From a virus: a stretch of DNA of 64,000 nt. The DNA is taken from positions 42,637 to 106,636 of IMG/VR virus record IMGVR_UViG_3300043465_001492. One strand, written 5' to 3'. Below the pieces are notes generated by a model. That model saw nothing but the letters and a program-made list of their open reading frames with translations, was not told where the DNA came from and made no database searches. Positions 1-10,464 of this stretch are shown piece by piece. Every line of letters starts with the position of its first letter. The stretch's first letter is position 1. Both the position numbers and the translations under genes were made by a program.

Positions 1-629
1 TTATTTAATAACGCAGTCGCAAGTTCTGGGTATGCACTCCCTTGAAAACGTGATCCAGTGCAACGTAACCAATCTGAAGAAAATGTGGTGCCATTCGGAG
101 CATAATCAACGAGAGAACCAACTGCAAGAATTTCATTTGTGCTTACAACATTTGCAGCACCTTCACTTTGAACTTGAGAGATTATGCTACTTAGCGTTGT
201 CCATGACAGAGAGTTTCCAGACTTTCCTAAGATCGAGGCTTCACTTGGGTTTGTGTTTGGTATAGCATATGCATGTTCACCAAATTGTAATTGAGACTGT
301 AATATAAGTTTATTTACTTGAATCGGAGTTGTGGTTGATAGCGCTCCGTCACTTTCATAGAGTCCAACCTCCCCAATCTTTAGCACTGGGGCGGTTGATG
401 TGCCACCGATAAAGGTTTTGATACCAGAGATTGTTTGTGGTGTATCAAGAGTGACAGTACGCAGCAATGACGATGAGTTTTGGCCAGTACTATAAAATAA
501 TGGCGATATATCATTACGCAAATCGGTTAGTTCTGTTACTACACCATTCGTTTTTTGACGCCAAATATCAAAGGTGTCAGATATATTAACACCAACAGTA
601 GAAAATTCTGAAAATTGAATTGAATCCAT
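1..629 (-). CDS. Tail collar/fibre-like virion protein, 3' end cut by window edge
   Basis: The frame runs open from an ATG at 629 to the window edge, giving about 209 residues without a stop. The N-terminus has an SDTFDIWRQKTN motif (residues about 14-25), which I know from the N-termini of tail-fibre-like proteins in T4-type cyanophages. The middle has an SGIKTFIGG element, and the last visible residues (SDWLRCTGSRFQGSAYPELA) look like the start of a phage tail collar domain. It is last in the late minus-strand tail block. A late-promoter match (AATAAATA) sits 6 nt before the ATG. Role in host attachment or fibre assembly is inferred; the receptor-binding tip would lie outside the window. 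Confidence 0.75.
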   Translation of the reverse strand, partial: MDSIQFSEFSTVGVNISDTFDIWRQKTNGVVTELTDLRNDISPLFYSTGQNSSSLLRTVTLDTPQTISGIKTFIGGTSTAPVLKIGEVGLYESDGALSTTTPIQVNKLILQSQLQFGEHAYAIPNTNPSEASILGKSGNSLSWTTLSSIISQVQSEGAANVVSTNEILAVGSLVDYAPNGTTFSSDWLRCTGSRFQGSAYPELATALLN

Positions 630-635
630 TATCTT

Positions 636-643
636 TATTTATT
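636..643 (-). promoter_or_regulatory. Late promoter -10 (AATAAATA)
   Basis: On the minus strand AATAAATA ends 6 nt before the ATG at 629. It differs by one base from the T4 late consensus TATAAATA and lies inside the 3' end of the upstream 76-aa gene. A second overlapping match lies at 640-647. Confidence 0.5.
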
Positions 644-869
644 TATTCTCTTTTTTTGCTAGCATTTTCATTATTTCAACTTTCCAAGACAACAATTCTT
701 CAACTTTTGCTTGTAAATCTGCAATTATTCGTTCTTGATTTCGTATATGCTTTTTACGATTGCGTGCCGCAGTGTATGCAGCAAAATCAGTATTTAAAAT
801 TGCATTAGAAAAAGAATCTCTTTCTAATGATATATTTTCTTCTACTTTAATTTTTTTTCTTGTAGCCAT
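639..869 (-). CDS. Small basic coiled-coil protein, unknown function
   Basis: 76 residues, lysine-rich at the N-terminus (MATRKKIKVEE), with a heptad-like stretch in the second half (IADLQAKVEELLSWKVEIMKML) that predicts a coiled coil. It sits between the giant structural protein (5-nt gap) and the collar-like gene, so it is probably co-transcribed with late tail genes. A tail-fibre assembly helper is possible from position and coiled-coil character, but I recognise no family. Confidence 0.6.
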   Translation of the reverse strand: MATRKKIKVEENISLERDSFSNAILNTDFAAYTAARNRKKHIRNQERIIADLQAKVEELLSWKVEIMKMLAKKENK

Positions 870-874
870 ATATT

Positions 875-3800
875 TTATACTGTTGCAATTGCTCTAAAGT
901 CTCTAATTGTTGGTATATCAAAAATATTGTCTGATAAGAGTACAACCTTTACTTGGAAAGAAATAAAGTCATCACCTGGGTCAATTCTATATTGTGTTTC
1001 AGAATATACATCAAGATTAGCATTAATTGGTATAGGATTTGTAGGTGTCAATTCTGTCCACAACAATTGATCATCTGGAGTTGTAGTATCAAAACCTAGT
1101 TTGGCATAAACCTTAATGTTTGTTTCAGCCGTAGGACGATTAGTAGATATATAAATGTCTAACCAATCAGACGGAGCATTTAAATTAACTTTACGAGTAA
1201 TGTAGCGAGTGAGTGCAGCACCAACATTACCGGTTTCATCTGTAGAGTCATCATTAATAAGATTTGTTATTGTTAATAATGATGAGCCATCGGCATCAAT
1301 TACTGGTGATATTGCTGAATCAGCAGTGGCAAGGGTTGATGTTATTACTGCACGCGGTCCAAACGGAATGTTTTGATTTAATGAAGTGAGTGTATGTGAA
1401 TTTAAATTACCATAACTACTTGGAATATAATTATTTGTATTTGATTCAATGCGCACAGATGATTCTGCACCAAATTGAATGTTATGAGAAATTGCAGAAT
1501 TATTAAATATTAAATTTGGTTGGCGCAAATTATAAATTGACACTGGAACTTCTGCCCGTTTAGCAATTAGATTTGCCACAACTGGAGTATTAGTGTCTGT
1601 TGGGTCTTTAGTTACAATTACTGCTGGTGGATTGTTTGTGTAACCAGCACCGCGATCATGTATAATTATACGTGAAACGCTTCCATTAGATGGATCAAGA
1701 ATTGCTTCTGCGCGAGTTCCTCTGTCTGGACTAAATGTTAAAATTGGAGGCAACCCATAACCACTTCCGCCATCTACAATTTCAATGGCTTCAACACCGG
1801 TGTGTAATTGTGTTCTAAATGAAATGTTACCAGATTTAAATGAAGTTGTTGCAGGATCAAAGAATTGAGCACGATTAATTTTAAACTTTAAATCTTGTTC
1901 TTGTTGTGGCGTCCACGTAAATGCATTTGCACTAGTAAAGAATGTTCCAAGATATTCTTGTTTTTCTATGCGCTTGCCAGTAATTACATCAGACTCGCCA
2001 AGTATAGCATACCAGCAACGATAGTCACCGTCATTTGAAGACACAATTACTGCATACTCTTCATCACTCTTTAAAAAGACCGGATCACTAAATTTAAAGT
2101 TTGTAGGTAGTGATCCATTTGCACTTATTTGCACCTCAGACGGACGACGGAAAGTGCGTGAATATGGAACAATTTTACGTGTTGGTGCGCCATTTTCCAT
2201 AGTTACAATATAAATTTCAACTGGTTGGAAGAGTGCTTTTTGGGCAAAATATAAGTCAACTGAAGTTATAAACACACCAGTTGGATAGTCTTCTGGACTA
2301 ATTACAAATGACTGCGCAAGAGGGTCATGATATGTAGTTGTTGAAGTTACAACACTACCAGAACGCGTTTCATTTAATGGTGTTACAGTAAATTGCGGGG
2401 TTTTTGTAGACAATATTGTCTCTTGAACAGTTTCAAGTATACCACTTGCAGTATATTTCGATAGCGCGTATGTCGTCTCTGATGATAAGTTTCTAGGATC
2501 ATCTGTAAGCTTAAATGTGCGATCACCAGTTCGGAATCTCATTGAACTATTATTTGGAATAATAAATGATCCATACAATTCACCGGATGCATCAGTAGTC
2601 AATACACTTCCATATGCGCTATAACCAGACTCTGAAGCCGGCAATTCATTTGATAAAATTCCATCAAAACGACGAGTAGTGTTATCATTTACTGTTGTAG
2701 GAACAATAAATTTACTAGAATCATTATTTAATATTTGATTTGTGTAGGCTGATATATCTTTGTCTTCAAAAAATGGATAGACACGAGTAGACGCCTTTAA
2801 GCCAGTCGCATGGAAATATACTATTCGTGAGCGAATAAATGGTATAATTGCAGTGTCAACTACATTTTCGCCGAGACTTTTTGGAACAAATGAAAAACCA
2901 AGTGTCGTATTTGTGCCTGTACGCTCTTCAGTGTATTGACGTGTGGTTGTAGTAGTAGTTGGTATACCTCTACCTTTTTGAAATTTTCCTACTACTCGAG
3001 TAGTTGTAGAACCACCCCATTCACGTTCCCAGTTGTTCCAGTCTGTGCCAAGTATATCAAGGCTTGGGTCTTCAGCAATAAATTTAATTGCGTCAAACGC
3101 GCTGTTATCAGTGACGATAAGATCAGGACGAGTGACAGTGTCTTTCCAATTGTCTGCTGCTGGAGACAGACGAATTGAACCATTAATTTTAGCATAGACG
3201 TGTGGGTGAACGCTAATGTGTGCGGTTGCTTTTAAGTGAGATACAAGTTCAACTTCATCATATGAAAGTGTAATTATGCTGTCATGCACTCTTATTTTCC
3301 CATTGTCTGCAAGCTTTGTTGTGTCAGAAAGTGCGCTGTCAATTGCGAGATCAATATTATGACTGTTATATCTTGGGCGTAAAATTCCTTCATTTCGATC
3401 AACTGCACACTGATATTGTGGATCAAATACATCTCCTACGCCATGACCAATAAAGTTATCAACTAATATTCCATTTTTAAATCGTTCACCGGTATCATCA
3501 AATATCGATTTATCATTTGCAGAGCGTTCTAATAATGATAATGACGTATAATATTCAATATTGCCAATACGTTTTTCAAGAGTGCCAATGTCTCTCATTG
3601 TGTATCGACGATTATCAATGTAATTTTTTACGATTTCTGAAACATTTGCTGTGTATGCTGGAACATTCAATGAATAAAGCGTCATTGAATTTTTTGGGGT
3701 GTTTGGCTCAATTGGAGTCAAAGATGGAATGCCTTGTATAATTGAAAATTCATTTTTAGAATTTACTGTAAGTTTATCAATGCGTGGCAAATAAAATGTA

Positions 3801-6397
3801 GCTGCAGCAGTTATTGGAGTGTTTGGGTCAATAACAGCTTTGCCAAGATTTTGTACTACACTTCCAACAACTCCACCAGTTACGCTGTATAGTACGTCTT
3901 GTCTAAAGTCTAGTACATCAGAAAGTTTAACTCCTGCATATGTTGGAATGTCATCAAATGCTGTGCCAACACTATTGTTATTTGAGCTGTATGAATCAAC
4001 AGTATACATTACCAAGTCACGACCAGACACTCCACCAAGTCGCTCATAATATTCATATGTTATATTAATATTAGCATTTAATGTTGCAGATCCAATATAT
4101 TGAACTCGCCCATTTGTATAGACATTATCACGTTGTCCATCATCAATTAATTTAAATGATGACGTAATGTCTTTACTGTTTGAAGTTACACTTATTATGC
4201 GTATAATGTCTGTATTTTTAAGAGTGTATATTTTTGCAGTCCCACCTGACGCAGGCGTAATTCCGCTATCAGTAGTAGTTGCTTTGCTTTTTGTTACTCG
4301 TGATGCAGTATTAGCATTTGTAACTTTAACTTTTGCTATTACGCTATAAAGCGCGCCGGATGACCAGTTGCTACTAATTGGAACAATCGTAATAGTTTTT
4401 GTGTTTGACGAAAGTGTTGCAGTATAATGTGTGCCAACAGTTTTAACGTCTCCGTTGACAAGAACAACTATATCACTCGTATCAGTAAATACTTTATTGT
4501 CTCCAACAGTTAATGTTATATTTGGCCCAGTTGAACCACTAAAGGTTTGTTGAACATAGTATGATATATTTTGAAGAGTCTTTGTTTGCGGATGTGGAAG
4601 GTCAAATAGATTTGTATTTGAACCAGTTTCTAGTAGATTACCACTAGAGACATTAAACATAAAATTATTTCCAACAATTTGATCTATATTATCAAATCGA
4701 CGAATATTCCAATCTGCTGTAGGTGCAGACGTATTAAATGTTATATCATATACATAACATTTAAATTGCGTTGCTGAACCACCGGTTGCCTCAAATGCTT
4801 TTATACGACAAGTTCCAATTATTACGCCGCCAGACGTACTATTTGATGGTGCACCATTTGCATATGCATACAAATTATAAACATTTGTTATTGACGAAAG
4901 AGTTGGAAAAGTGGAATCGGAATTATTAGCCTTTTGTATATTACCAATAAAATAATTACCAATATTAGCACTTACGCTAATATTAAATTCTCCAGTCTCA
5001 AGAGCTTTTGGGGCAGTTATATTTAAACTTTTATCCAATGAGACTCGATAGCCATCTACATAAGCTATTGAAGGATCAACGGTGAGGGTATATTTACCGC
5101 GGGCGTCTTCAATTGCCGACTTTTGCTGAGCTAGTGTATCAAGCGTGTATCCTATTTGGTCAAGGTCATCAGCGCGATATGCGCCGTGTATGTATGCAAT
5201 CTCACTAACACGTCCGCCATTTACAGTTGCAGTTCCGTTTGTGCCATCGCCAGGAGGTAATACTGCGACAAATTCTGAACCTACAGTTGCCGGAGACGTT
5301 GCACCGAGAGCAACCCAATCAGTGAGTGGAGCAACTGTACTACCAAGATCTTGAATGCGATAACGTCGACCAACCACTATACAATTTGCAGGCAAAGCGT
5401 CACCATCAAACGTTTCGCGTATTTGTATAGAAAATGGATTTACTGTATAGTTACCAGACTCTTCACTTGTACGCTTTGCAAGTATATCAACAATTTCAGA
5501 GTATTCTGCAGTTTCAACAACTTCTACTGGACGCGAAGAATTTATTACAAGTAGTTTTATATATGAATTTAATGTGTCAGAGGCATATGCTGTTGACGTG
5601 ATCCATTGCAGTGTTAAGTCTATTGAATAGCGATCAGCGCCTGGAGCACTATAGTTTGGCGTGCCATTTGCATTATCAAGTAGTGTATTATCACTTGAAT
5701 ATATAACAATATTTTCGTCAATTTTTAAAACAGCATATCCAGAGAGCGTTGTTTCTTCAGATGTCTTATCAATGAAAACTGTTTGACGTGGAACTGCTAC
5801 AAATGATCCTTTTGTAAAAAATACACCTTCTTCACAGACTAGCCCAGATGCAAACCCAACAGAGACATAAGTTAATGCAGTTACTGTGGGCAACTCATTT
5901 TCAGTTAAATTTAAATCTGAAGAACGCATTATTAGACTATAACCGGTAGGAGTATCATCGTCAAATTCTGTTTCTCTAGAGTCTCCTGTACTGATGTATG
6001 TAAAATAAAACCTATAGATATTTGCCTCTATTTGTCTATAACCAAGTATTTCACCACGAAGACCTGAGATATATTCAATAGTTTTTGCAGTCTCGGCAAT
6101 TTGAGCGACAGTAAATGCGGTTTCGGCAACAGATGAAACTGCAGTTGATAGGTTTAATGTGAGTGAGCGTACACTAGGCAAAAAAGAAGTCTTGCCGCCA
6201 ATTACCGCAGTATCATTTTTCCAAACGCTGCTGCCAAGGCGATTAACTTGATCTTGCAGTGCAGACTGCAACTGATTAAGTTCTCTTACCTGTACACTAT
6301 AACCAGGTTTAAATAATACGCGAAGATAATTTTTATCGTCATTTCCAGACGCATTATAATCATCATGATATGTAGTGTTGTATGTTGTAACAGACAT
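875..6397 (-). CDS. Giant virion/baseplate structural protein (DUF4815-like N-terminus)
   Basis: 1840 residues, the largest gene here. The N-terminus (YHDDYNASGNDDKNYLRVLF, then KPGYSVQVRELNQLQSALQDQ) matches what I recall of the DUF4815 region in large structural proteins of T4-type cyanophages. The body is Thr/Ser/Asn-rich beta-type sequence. Near residues 1530-1600 there are two GGSGYG/GAGYT-PP motifs, also seen once in the neighbouring gp8 homologue. The C-terminus ends in a conserved-looking PTIRDFRAIATV. Its start overlaps the gp8 stop by 1 nt (both at 6397), so the two are translationally coupled. It occupies the place of T4 gp10 and later wedge genes, but homology to gp10 is not demonstrated. 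It probably forms peripheral baseplate or fibre-attachment structure. Confidence 0.8.
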   Translation of the reverse strand: MSVTTYNTTYHDDYNASGNDDKNYLRVLFKPGYSVQVRELNQLQSALQDQVNRLGSSVWKNDTAVIGGKTSFLPSVRSLTLNLSTAVSSVAETAFTVAQIAETAKTIEYISGLRGEILGYRQIEANIYRFYFTYISTGDSRETEFDDDTPTGYSLIMRSSDLNLTENELPTVTALTYVSVGFASGLVCEEGVFFTKGSFVAVPRQTVFIDKTSEETTLSGYAVLKIDENIVIYSSDNTLLDNANGTPNYSAPGADRYSIDLTLQWITSTAYASDTLNSYIKLLVINSSRPVEVVETAEYSEIVDILAKRTSEESGNYTVNPFSIQIRETFDGDALPANCIVVGRRYRIQDLGSTVAPLTDWVALGATSPATVGSEFVAVLPPGDGTNGTATVNGGRVSEIAYIHGAYRADDLDQIGYTLDTLAQQKSAIEDARGKYTLTVDPSIAYVDGYRVSLDKSLNITAPKALETGEFNISVSANIGNYFIGNIQKANNSDSTFPTLSSITNVYNLYAYANGAPSNSTSGGVIIGTCRIKAFEATGGSATQFKCYVYDITFNTSAPTADWNIRRFDNIDQIVGNNFMFNVSSGNLLETGSNTNLFDLPHPQTKTLQNISYYVQQTFSGSTGPNITLTVGDNKVFTDTSDIVVLVNGDVKTVGTHYTATLSSNTKTITIVPISSNWSSGALYSVIAKVKVTNANTASRVTKSKATTTDSGITPASGGTAKIYTLKNTDIIRIISVTSNSKDITSSFKLIDDGQRDNVYTNGRVQYIGSATLNANINITYEYYERLGGVSGRDLVMYTVDSYSSNNNSVGTAFDDIPTYAGVKLSDVLDFRQDVLYSVTGGVVGSVVQNLGKAVIDPNTPITAAATFYLPRIDKLTVNSKNEFSIIQGIPSLTPIEPNTPKNSMTLYSLNVPAYTANVSEIVKNYIDNRRYTMRDIGTLEKRIGNIEYYTSLSLLERSANDKSIFDDTGERFKNGILVDNFIGHGVGDVFDPQYQCAVDRNEGILRPRYNSHNIDLAIDSALSDTTKLADNGKIRVHDSIITLSYDEVELVSHLKATAHISVHPHVYAKINGSIRLSPAADNWKDTVTRPDLIVTDNSAFDAIKFIAEDPSLDILGTDWNNWEREWGGSTTTRVVGKFQKGRGIPTTTTTTRQYTEERTGTNTTLGFSFVPKSLGENVVDTAIIPFIRSRIVYFHATGLKASTRVYPFFEDKDISAYTNQILNNDSSKFIVPTTVNDNTTRRFDGILSNELPASESGYSAYGSVLTTDASGELYGSFIIPNNSSMRFRTGDRTFKLTDDPRNLSSETTYALSKYTASGILETVQETILSTKTPQFTVTPLNETRSGSVVTSTTTYHDPLAQSFVISPEDYPTGVFITSVDLYFAQKALFQPVEIYIVTMENGAPTRKIVPYSRTFRRPSEVQISANGSLPTNFKFSDPVFLKSDEEYAVIVSSNDGDYRCWYAILGESDVITGKRIEKQEYLGTFFTSANAFTWTPQQEQDLKFKINRAQFFDPATTSFKSGNISFRTQLHTGVEAIEIVDGGSGYGLPPILTFSPDRGTRAEAILDPSNGSVSRIIIHDRGAGYTNNPPAVIVTKDPTDTNTPVVANLIAKRAEVPVSIYNLRQPNLIFNNSAISHNIQFGAESSVRIESNTNNYIPSSYGNLNSHTLTSLNQNIPFGPRAVITSTLATADSAISPVIDADGSSLLTITNLINDDSTDETGNVGAALTRYITRKVNLNAPSDWLDIYISTNRPTAETNIKVYAKLGFDTTTPDDQLLWTELTPTNPIPINANLDVYSETQYRIDPGDDFISFQVKVVLLSDNIFDIPTIRDFRAIATV

Positions 6398-7782
6398 TAG
6401 AATTGAATAATAATCTTGATTTCTTCAGTTTGAGCACTTTGACGATTTATTTTTTTGCGATTTTCAGCAAATATAACTTCGCCGCTACGTGGTGTATACT
6501 CATTATTATTTACTGTTAAATAATTTATAGTGTTATTATTAGGCGCTGTAAATGAACCAGTTGATGGTATCACACCATATCCAGTAGTTGAGTTTTGGTG
6601 AAAATAAACACGATGTTGAGTGCTTCCACCAACAGAAACAGCAGAATAGTTATCAAAATACGCCTTTATTCCAGTCGTACCAAAAGTTATTAAACTACCA
6701 ACTGGAGGAGTACTTGTTGGAGCAGACGCTAATGTTAGGTAACGAAGCGCAGCTAGTGTATCAATTGATGAACCTTCAGAATATTCTATATCTTTTAATA
6801 TTGATATTTGACGATACGGTATATACAACCCATCATCCGAAATGGTATCAACTGCGTCTACCGCAATTCCAACATACCACGATGGTAAAGTTGCTGATGG
6901 TTTGTATGCAAATCCACTGGCAGGAGCAATATGTGGAACTATAACCGCCCCAGATCCAGTTTCAGCCGGGCCAAAAATAAAATATCCATCAACTATACCT
7001 TTTGAAGACTCCGAGATATAAGAATAGTCAGCAGGCAATAGCACACTTTCAATCGCTCCAGTAGTAGAATTTATATTTACTGGGCATGTTATTGTAATTT
7101 CGGTGTTATTGTTTTTTCGCGCAACAAACTGAACAGAATTTGTAGATGTATATCCACTGCCTCCAGAAGTTACTGTAAATCCATATAATAACCCTCCACC
7201 ATCATTTTCAATTGCTGCTGAAATTGAATCAGCAGCAACTCCAGAAGAAATGCTAATAAATTGATCAGTATTGATATTTGCAGTTGCAGTAACTACATTA
7301 TCAACAAGTATCCATATATAACCATCACTGCCATAACTAAGGGCACGATAGTCGGTAGACACTGGAATGTTAGCAACTGCTCCGTCGCCAGCCTTTAAGC
7401 ATAGATAAATTCGTCCACTTATAACTGCATAGCATGGATTAACTTCTCCTCCACCAATAAGCGTGCTAGGATAAAAACAATCAGGATAAGTTGGGCCGTA
7501 TGCCTTATAGCGAGCGCCAGCTTTCCATTTTATTTGTGGAATTACCAGTCCGCTACTAAACGCATTAATCTTAATTAATGTAGTTAAATTTGATTTTATA
7601 TCAGAGTCATCTGAAGGAATTCCGAGAGGAATAGGTATAACTAAACTTGTTGACTCCTCGTCGGTCGCCCATTGTTCAGATTTACCAAGCCCAAGATAAT
7701 ATTTACTGTCTGTAAGAGCAATATTGTCTAGAAAAAATTGTGTATTATTTCTACGAAAGGAGTCTGTTACGATTGCTGCCAT
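6397..7782 (-). CDS. 8: Baseplate wedge subunit gp8 homologue
   Basis: 461 residues against 334 in T4 gp8. Anchors shared with T4 gp8 as I remember it: an N-terminal AIVT-FR segment, a (F/Y)LGLGKSEQWATDEE stretch (T4 has ITFGRSEPW), YLCLKAGDG, SDGYIWI, YRQISI, then SGEVIFAENR near the C-terminus and a terminal QTEEIKIII. The extra length lies mainly between residues about 180 and 260, where a GGGLLYGFTVTSGGSGYTS insert repeats the GGSGY motif of the neighbouring giant protein. gp8 links gp10/gp7/gp6 in the wedge. A TATAAATA lies 18 nt upstream of the ATG. Confidence 0.85.
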   Translation of the reverse strand: MAAIVTDSFRRNNTQFFLDNIALTDSKYYLGLGKSEQWATDEESTSLVIPIPLGIPSDDSDIKSNLTTLIKINAFSSGLVIPQIKWKAGARYKAYGPTYPDCFYPSTLIGGGEVNPCYAVISGRIYLCLKAGDGAVANIPVSTDYRALSYGSDGYIWILVDNVVTATANINTDQFISISSGVAADSISAAIENDGGGLLYGFTVTSGGSGYTSTNSVQFVARKNNNTEITITCPVNINSTTGAIESVLLPADYSYISESSKGIVDGYFIFGPAETGSGAVIVPHIAPASGFAYKPSATLPSWYVGIAVDAVDTISDDGLYIPYRQISILKDIEYSEGSSIDTLAALRYLTLASAPTSTPPVGSLITFGTTGIKAYFDNYSAVSVGGSTQHRVYFHQNSTTGYGVIPSTGSFTAPNNNTINYLTVNNNEYTPRSGEVIFAENRKKINRQSAQTEEIKIIIQF

Positions 7783-7800
7783 ATTAGGATATATTTAATG

Positions 7801-7808
7801 TATTTATA
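7801..7808 (-). promoter_or_regulatory. Late promoter TATAAATA for gp8 homologue
   Basis: Exact T4 late -10 octamer on the minus strand, 18 nt from the gp8 ATG, in the 90-bp gap after the fibre-like gene. The predicted leader is about 12 nt. Confidence 0.6.
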
Positions 7809-7873
7809 TAAATTTTTTTAGTTGCAATAACAAAGAGTGTAATGAAATTTTGTAAATATTTTTAGAAAGTTGT

Positions 7874-9025
7874 TTATGCCGACCTAATAAGGCAACCAGA
7901 AAAGTATGTTTGATTCCCCCCAGTTGCTATTACTGCGCTTGTGCTGGACACATGATATCCATTAAGCTCAACATAATCAGATGATCCATTTAGATAAATT
8001 ATATCACTCACTGTAGATCTTAATCCCGCTGCATTGACCTGTCCAGAACCAAATGAAACAATGTTTCCATTTTTTGATATTGACGCTAAAATAGAAAATA
8101 TTGAGGATGTATTTGTAGCTATTGTTCCAGTTATTAAATAATAACCAGCTACACTTGGCGTAAATCTACTATTAGAAAAGTTTGAATTTGTATCAAATTC
8201 TTCAATCGTAAGGTTTATTTTTGTATGAGAGTTGGTTGGAAGTGTTGTAGTTGTGCCGGCATATGCTCTAAATGTCGGGCCATTTCCTGCAACATTAGAT
8301 GCAAGTTTACCTTGGGTTACATTAGCATCCGCGATCTTTAAAGTTGTTATGGAAGAATCATTAATTGTAACAGGAATTGTAATATTTTCACTTCCATTAA
8401 AACTAGTTGCCGTTCCACTTACGCTGCCAGAAATTGCAATTGTTCTGGCATTTTGAAGAATAGTTGCGGTATTAGCATTTCCAGTAAGTGCACCTATAAA
8501 TGTTGTTGCTGTTGTCGTACCAGTTGTTACAATATTTTGTGATCCAAAATTTGGAGATATTTTAGTTCCAGCAATCGCAGCAGATGCATTAATATCAGCA
8601 TTTACAATTGTGCCATCAAGGATCATACCACTCGTTACAGTACCAGTTGGAAGAGTAACTGTTCCAGTAAAGGTTGGGCTTGCAAGCGGTGACTTAAGAT
8701 CTAATTGTGTTTGAATAGAACTTGTAACACCAGACAACCGTCCTATTTCAGCACTATTAACGGCTCCTATAGAGGTTGTGTCTGGTAACACTACATTTCC
8801 ATCAAATGTAGGAGAATTAAGATTTGCCTTTGTTGCGAGTGACGACACAACTATAGGTGGCACACTAGAAATTAAATTTGCAAGTTGATTTGCAGCATTA
8901 GATGCAGTTATTTTTTTATTTGTTCCGGTAGGAGACATGTCAGTGTCATCACTATCAATAATTTGAATAAAATCATTACCTGTAATAGTAGTTGATGCAC
9001 GTAAATCTGTAATTTTAACTGGCAT
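7874..9025 (-). CDS. Fibre-like virion protein, paralogue of two neighbours
   Basis: 383 residues. The N-terminal about 50 residues (ITDLRASTTITGNDFIQIID, ending near KKITASNAANQL) align with the N-termini of the proteins at 9038-10450 and 11398-12432, suggesting a common virion-anchoring domain. The middle contains the repeat unit LSGVTSSIQTQLDLKSPLAS followed by PTFTGTVTLP, also shared with those neighbours. The C-terminal about 130 residues (from NGPTFRAYAGTTTTLPTNSH) resemble C1q/TNF-like beta-sandwich tips of phage fibres (an RFTPSVAGYYLITGTI element). Adsorption role is inferred. Confidence 0.75.
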   Translation of the reverse strand: MPVKITDLRASTTITGNDFIQIIDSDDTDMSPTGTNKKITASNAANQLANLISSVPPIVVSSLATKANLNSPTFDGNVVLPDTTSIGAVNSAEIGRLSGVTSSIQTQLDLKSPLASPTFTGTVTLPTGTVTSGMILDGTIVNADINASAAIAGTKISPNFGSQNIVTTGTTTATTFIGALTGNANTATILQNARTIAISGSVSGTATSFNGSENITIPVTINDSSITTLKIADANVTQGKLASNVAGNGPTFRAYAGTTTTLPTNSHTKINLTIEEFDTNSNFSNSRFTPSVAGYYLITGTIATNTSSIFSILASISKNGNIVSFGSGQVNAAGLRSTVSDIIYLNGSSDYVELNGYHVSSTSAVIATGGNQTYFSGCLIRSA

Positions 9026-9031
9026 ATTTTA

Positions 9032-9039
9032 TATTTATT
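9032..9039 (-). promoter_or_regulatory. Late promoter (AATAAATA)
   Basis: One mismatch to TATAAATA, ending 6 nt before the ATG at 9025, and overlapping the stop of the upstream collar gene. Confidence 0.45.
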
Positions 9040-10450
9040 AGAATTTTATGCAATAACGTAAAGCAATATTTACTGGGCGAGTTTCATTTGAAGTCCTAGC
9101 TACAGTACTTGGATCAAAAGTAACTTCTGAGCCAGTATCTGTAGCGCCAGTATTATCAATATACGAGCTAGGAGTTGTGTTTTCTGAAAAAACACCAGTA
9201 CCTTTCATCCAGGAATCAATTCTTAAAGTTCCAGTAAATTTTTGAAATGCATCTTTTACTGTTTGACCAAAGGTTGCACTATAAGAAGTTCCATCAATAG
9301 TTTGACTGCCACTTCCACGTATAAAAATACCACGCAAATCAGGAAGTCTAAATTGTGTCGATGACTCACCTCCAATGTTATATGTAGTGCCAATTACATT
9401 AAAAAGATCAGCATATGTTCCAATACGATTCACGACTGCTCCATTACATGTTACCCATCCAGCAGGCGTACTATTCATAGCAAATGGAATAACTGCGCCC
9501 ACTGGTATAAATTCAGAACTAATCGTAACACCATCAACTTTTGTAGTGCTTGGAAGAGATACATTTCCTGTAAAAGTAGGACTTGCAAGATTTGCTTTTA
9601 AATCTAGTTGACTTTGTATGCTACTTGTAACTCCAGACAAACGTCCTAATTCTGTGCTTGTGACAGCAGACACTGCAACTTTACCAGACGAGTCAGAAAC
9701 TAATGCTCGATTAACAGTAAGATTGTTTGAGACTATTGATGTTGCTCCTCCTGTTATTGTAGCCTGTTTGCCGTTTAATACAGTTGCAGTTGCTGTTGAT
9801 ATTGGCTTGTTTGCATCGCTCGTGTTGTCTACATTACCCAATCCAATGGACGCCTTTGATACGTTAGTTATAGCAGAGGAAAATTGAGTAAAATTTATAG
9901 GGTCAGTGCCAAGTTCTTCTACTACACTCGTTACAACCCATGCGCTGCCTTTAAGTGTATTGCCACCATCTACAAGTACATAGCCGTCATTAATTTCTAG
10001 CAGAGTGTCAAAATCTGTTGCGCGTAAAGGTACCCCTGATGATTGAACCACATAAATTCCGTTTTGCGCTGGGGCCGTTTGATTTTTTAATAACACACGA
10101 TTACCAGACACTAATGTTACTCCATCAAGTATAGAACCTGGAATAATATTAGACAGCGCATAGTTAAGGCCTGGAGACGCAGCAACTACTGGAACTGCAA
10201 TTTTTAAACCAGCGCTATTAAAGTTTTCAAGCGATACTTTGCTGTCTAATGCAGCCTGTACAACAGGTGATATTGTTGTAGTCAGACGAGAGAGTCCATT
10301 TGCGAGGGTACTCGCTTTAATCTTGCGATTTGTACCAGCTGGATATGTCGACGAAGTCTGCTCAATATTAATTATTTGTAAGAGGTCATTTGACGTTACA
10401 TCTGTGTCAACTGTTAGTTCGCTTAACTGTGAAATTTTTATGGTAGCCAT
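9038..10450 (-). CDS. Tail collar-domain fibre protein
   Basis: 470 residues in three parts. An N-terminal anchoring domain (MATIKISQLSELTVDTDVTS...) is paralogous to the neighbours. The shared LSGVTSSIQSQLDLK plus SPTFTGNV repeat follows. The C-terminus holds a clear phage tail collar domain at about residues 325-400: VGAVIPFAMNSTPAGWVTCN, then YADLFNVIGTTYN, then RLPDLRGIFIRG. Collar domains (T4 gp12 family) occur in short tail fibres, so a receptor-binding or short-fibre-like role is likely. An exact TATAAATA lies 6 nt before the ATG. Confidence 0.85.
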   Translation of the reverse strand: MATIKISQLSELTVDTDVTSNDLLQIINIEQTSSTYPAGTNRKIKASTLANGLSRLTTTISPVVQAALDSKVSLENFNSAGLKIAVPVVAASPGLNYALSNIIPGSILDGVTLVSGNRVLLKNQTAPAQNGIYVVQSSGVPLRATDFDTLLEINDGYVLVDGGNTLKGSAWVVTSVVEELGTDPINFTQFSSAITNVSKASIGLGNVDNTSDANKPISTATATVLNGKQATITGGATSIVSNNLTVNRALVSDSSGKVAVSAVTSTELGRLSGVTSSIQSQLDLKANLASPTFTGNVSLPSTTKVDGVTISSEFIPVGAVIPFAMNSTPAGWVTCNGAVVNRIGTYADLFNVIGTTYNIGGESSTQFRLPDLRGIFIRGSGSQTIDGTSYSATFGQTVKDAFQKFTGTLRIDSWMKGTGVFSENTTPSSYIDNTGATDTGSEVTFDPSTVARTSNETRPVNIALRYCIKF

Positions 10451-10456
10451 ATACAG

Positions 10457-10464
10457 TATTTATA
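10457..10464 (-). promoter_or_regulatory. Late promoter TATAAATA, leaderless geometry
   Basis: Exact late octamer, 6 nt before the ATG at 10450; no Shine-Dalgarno sequence fits in the space. Confidence 0.7.
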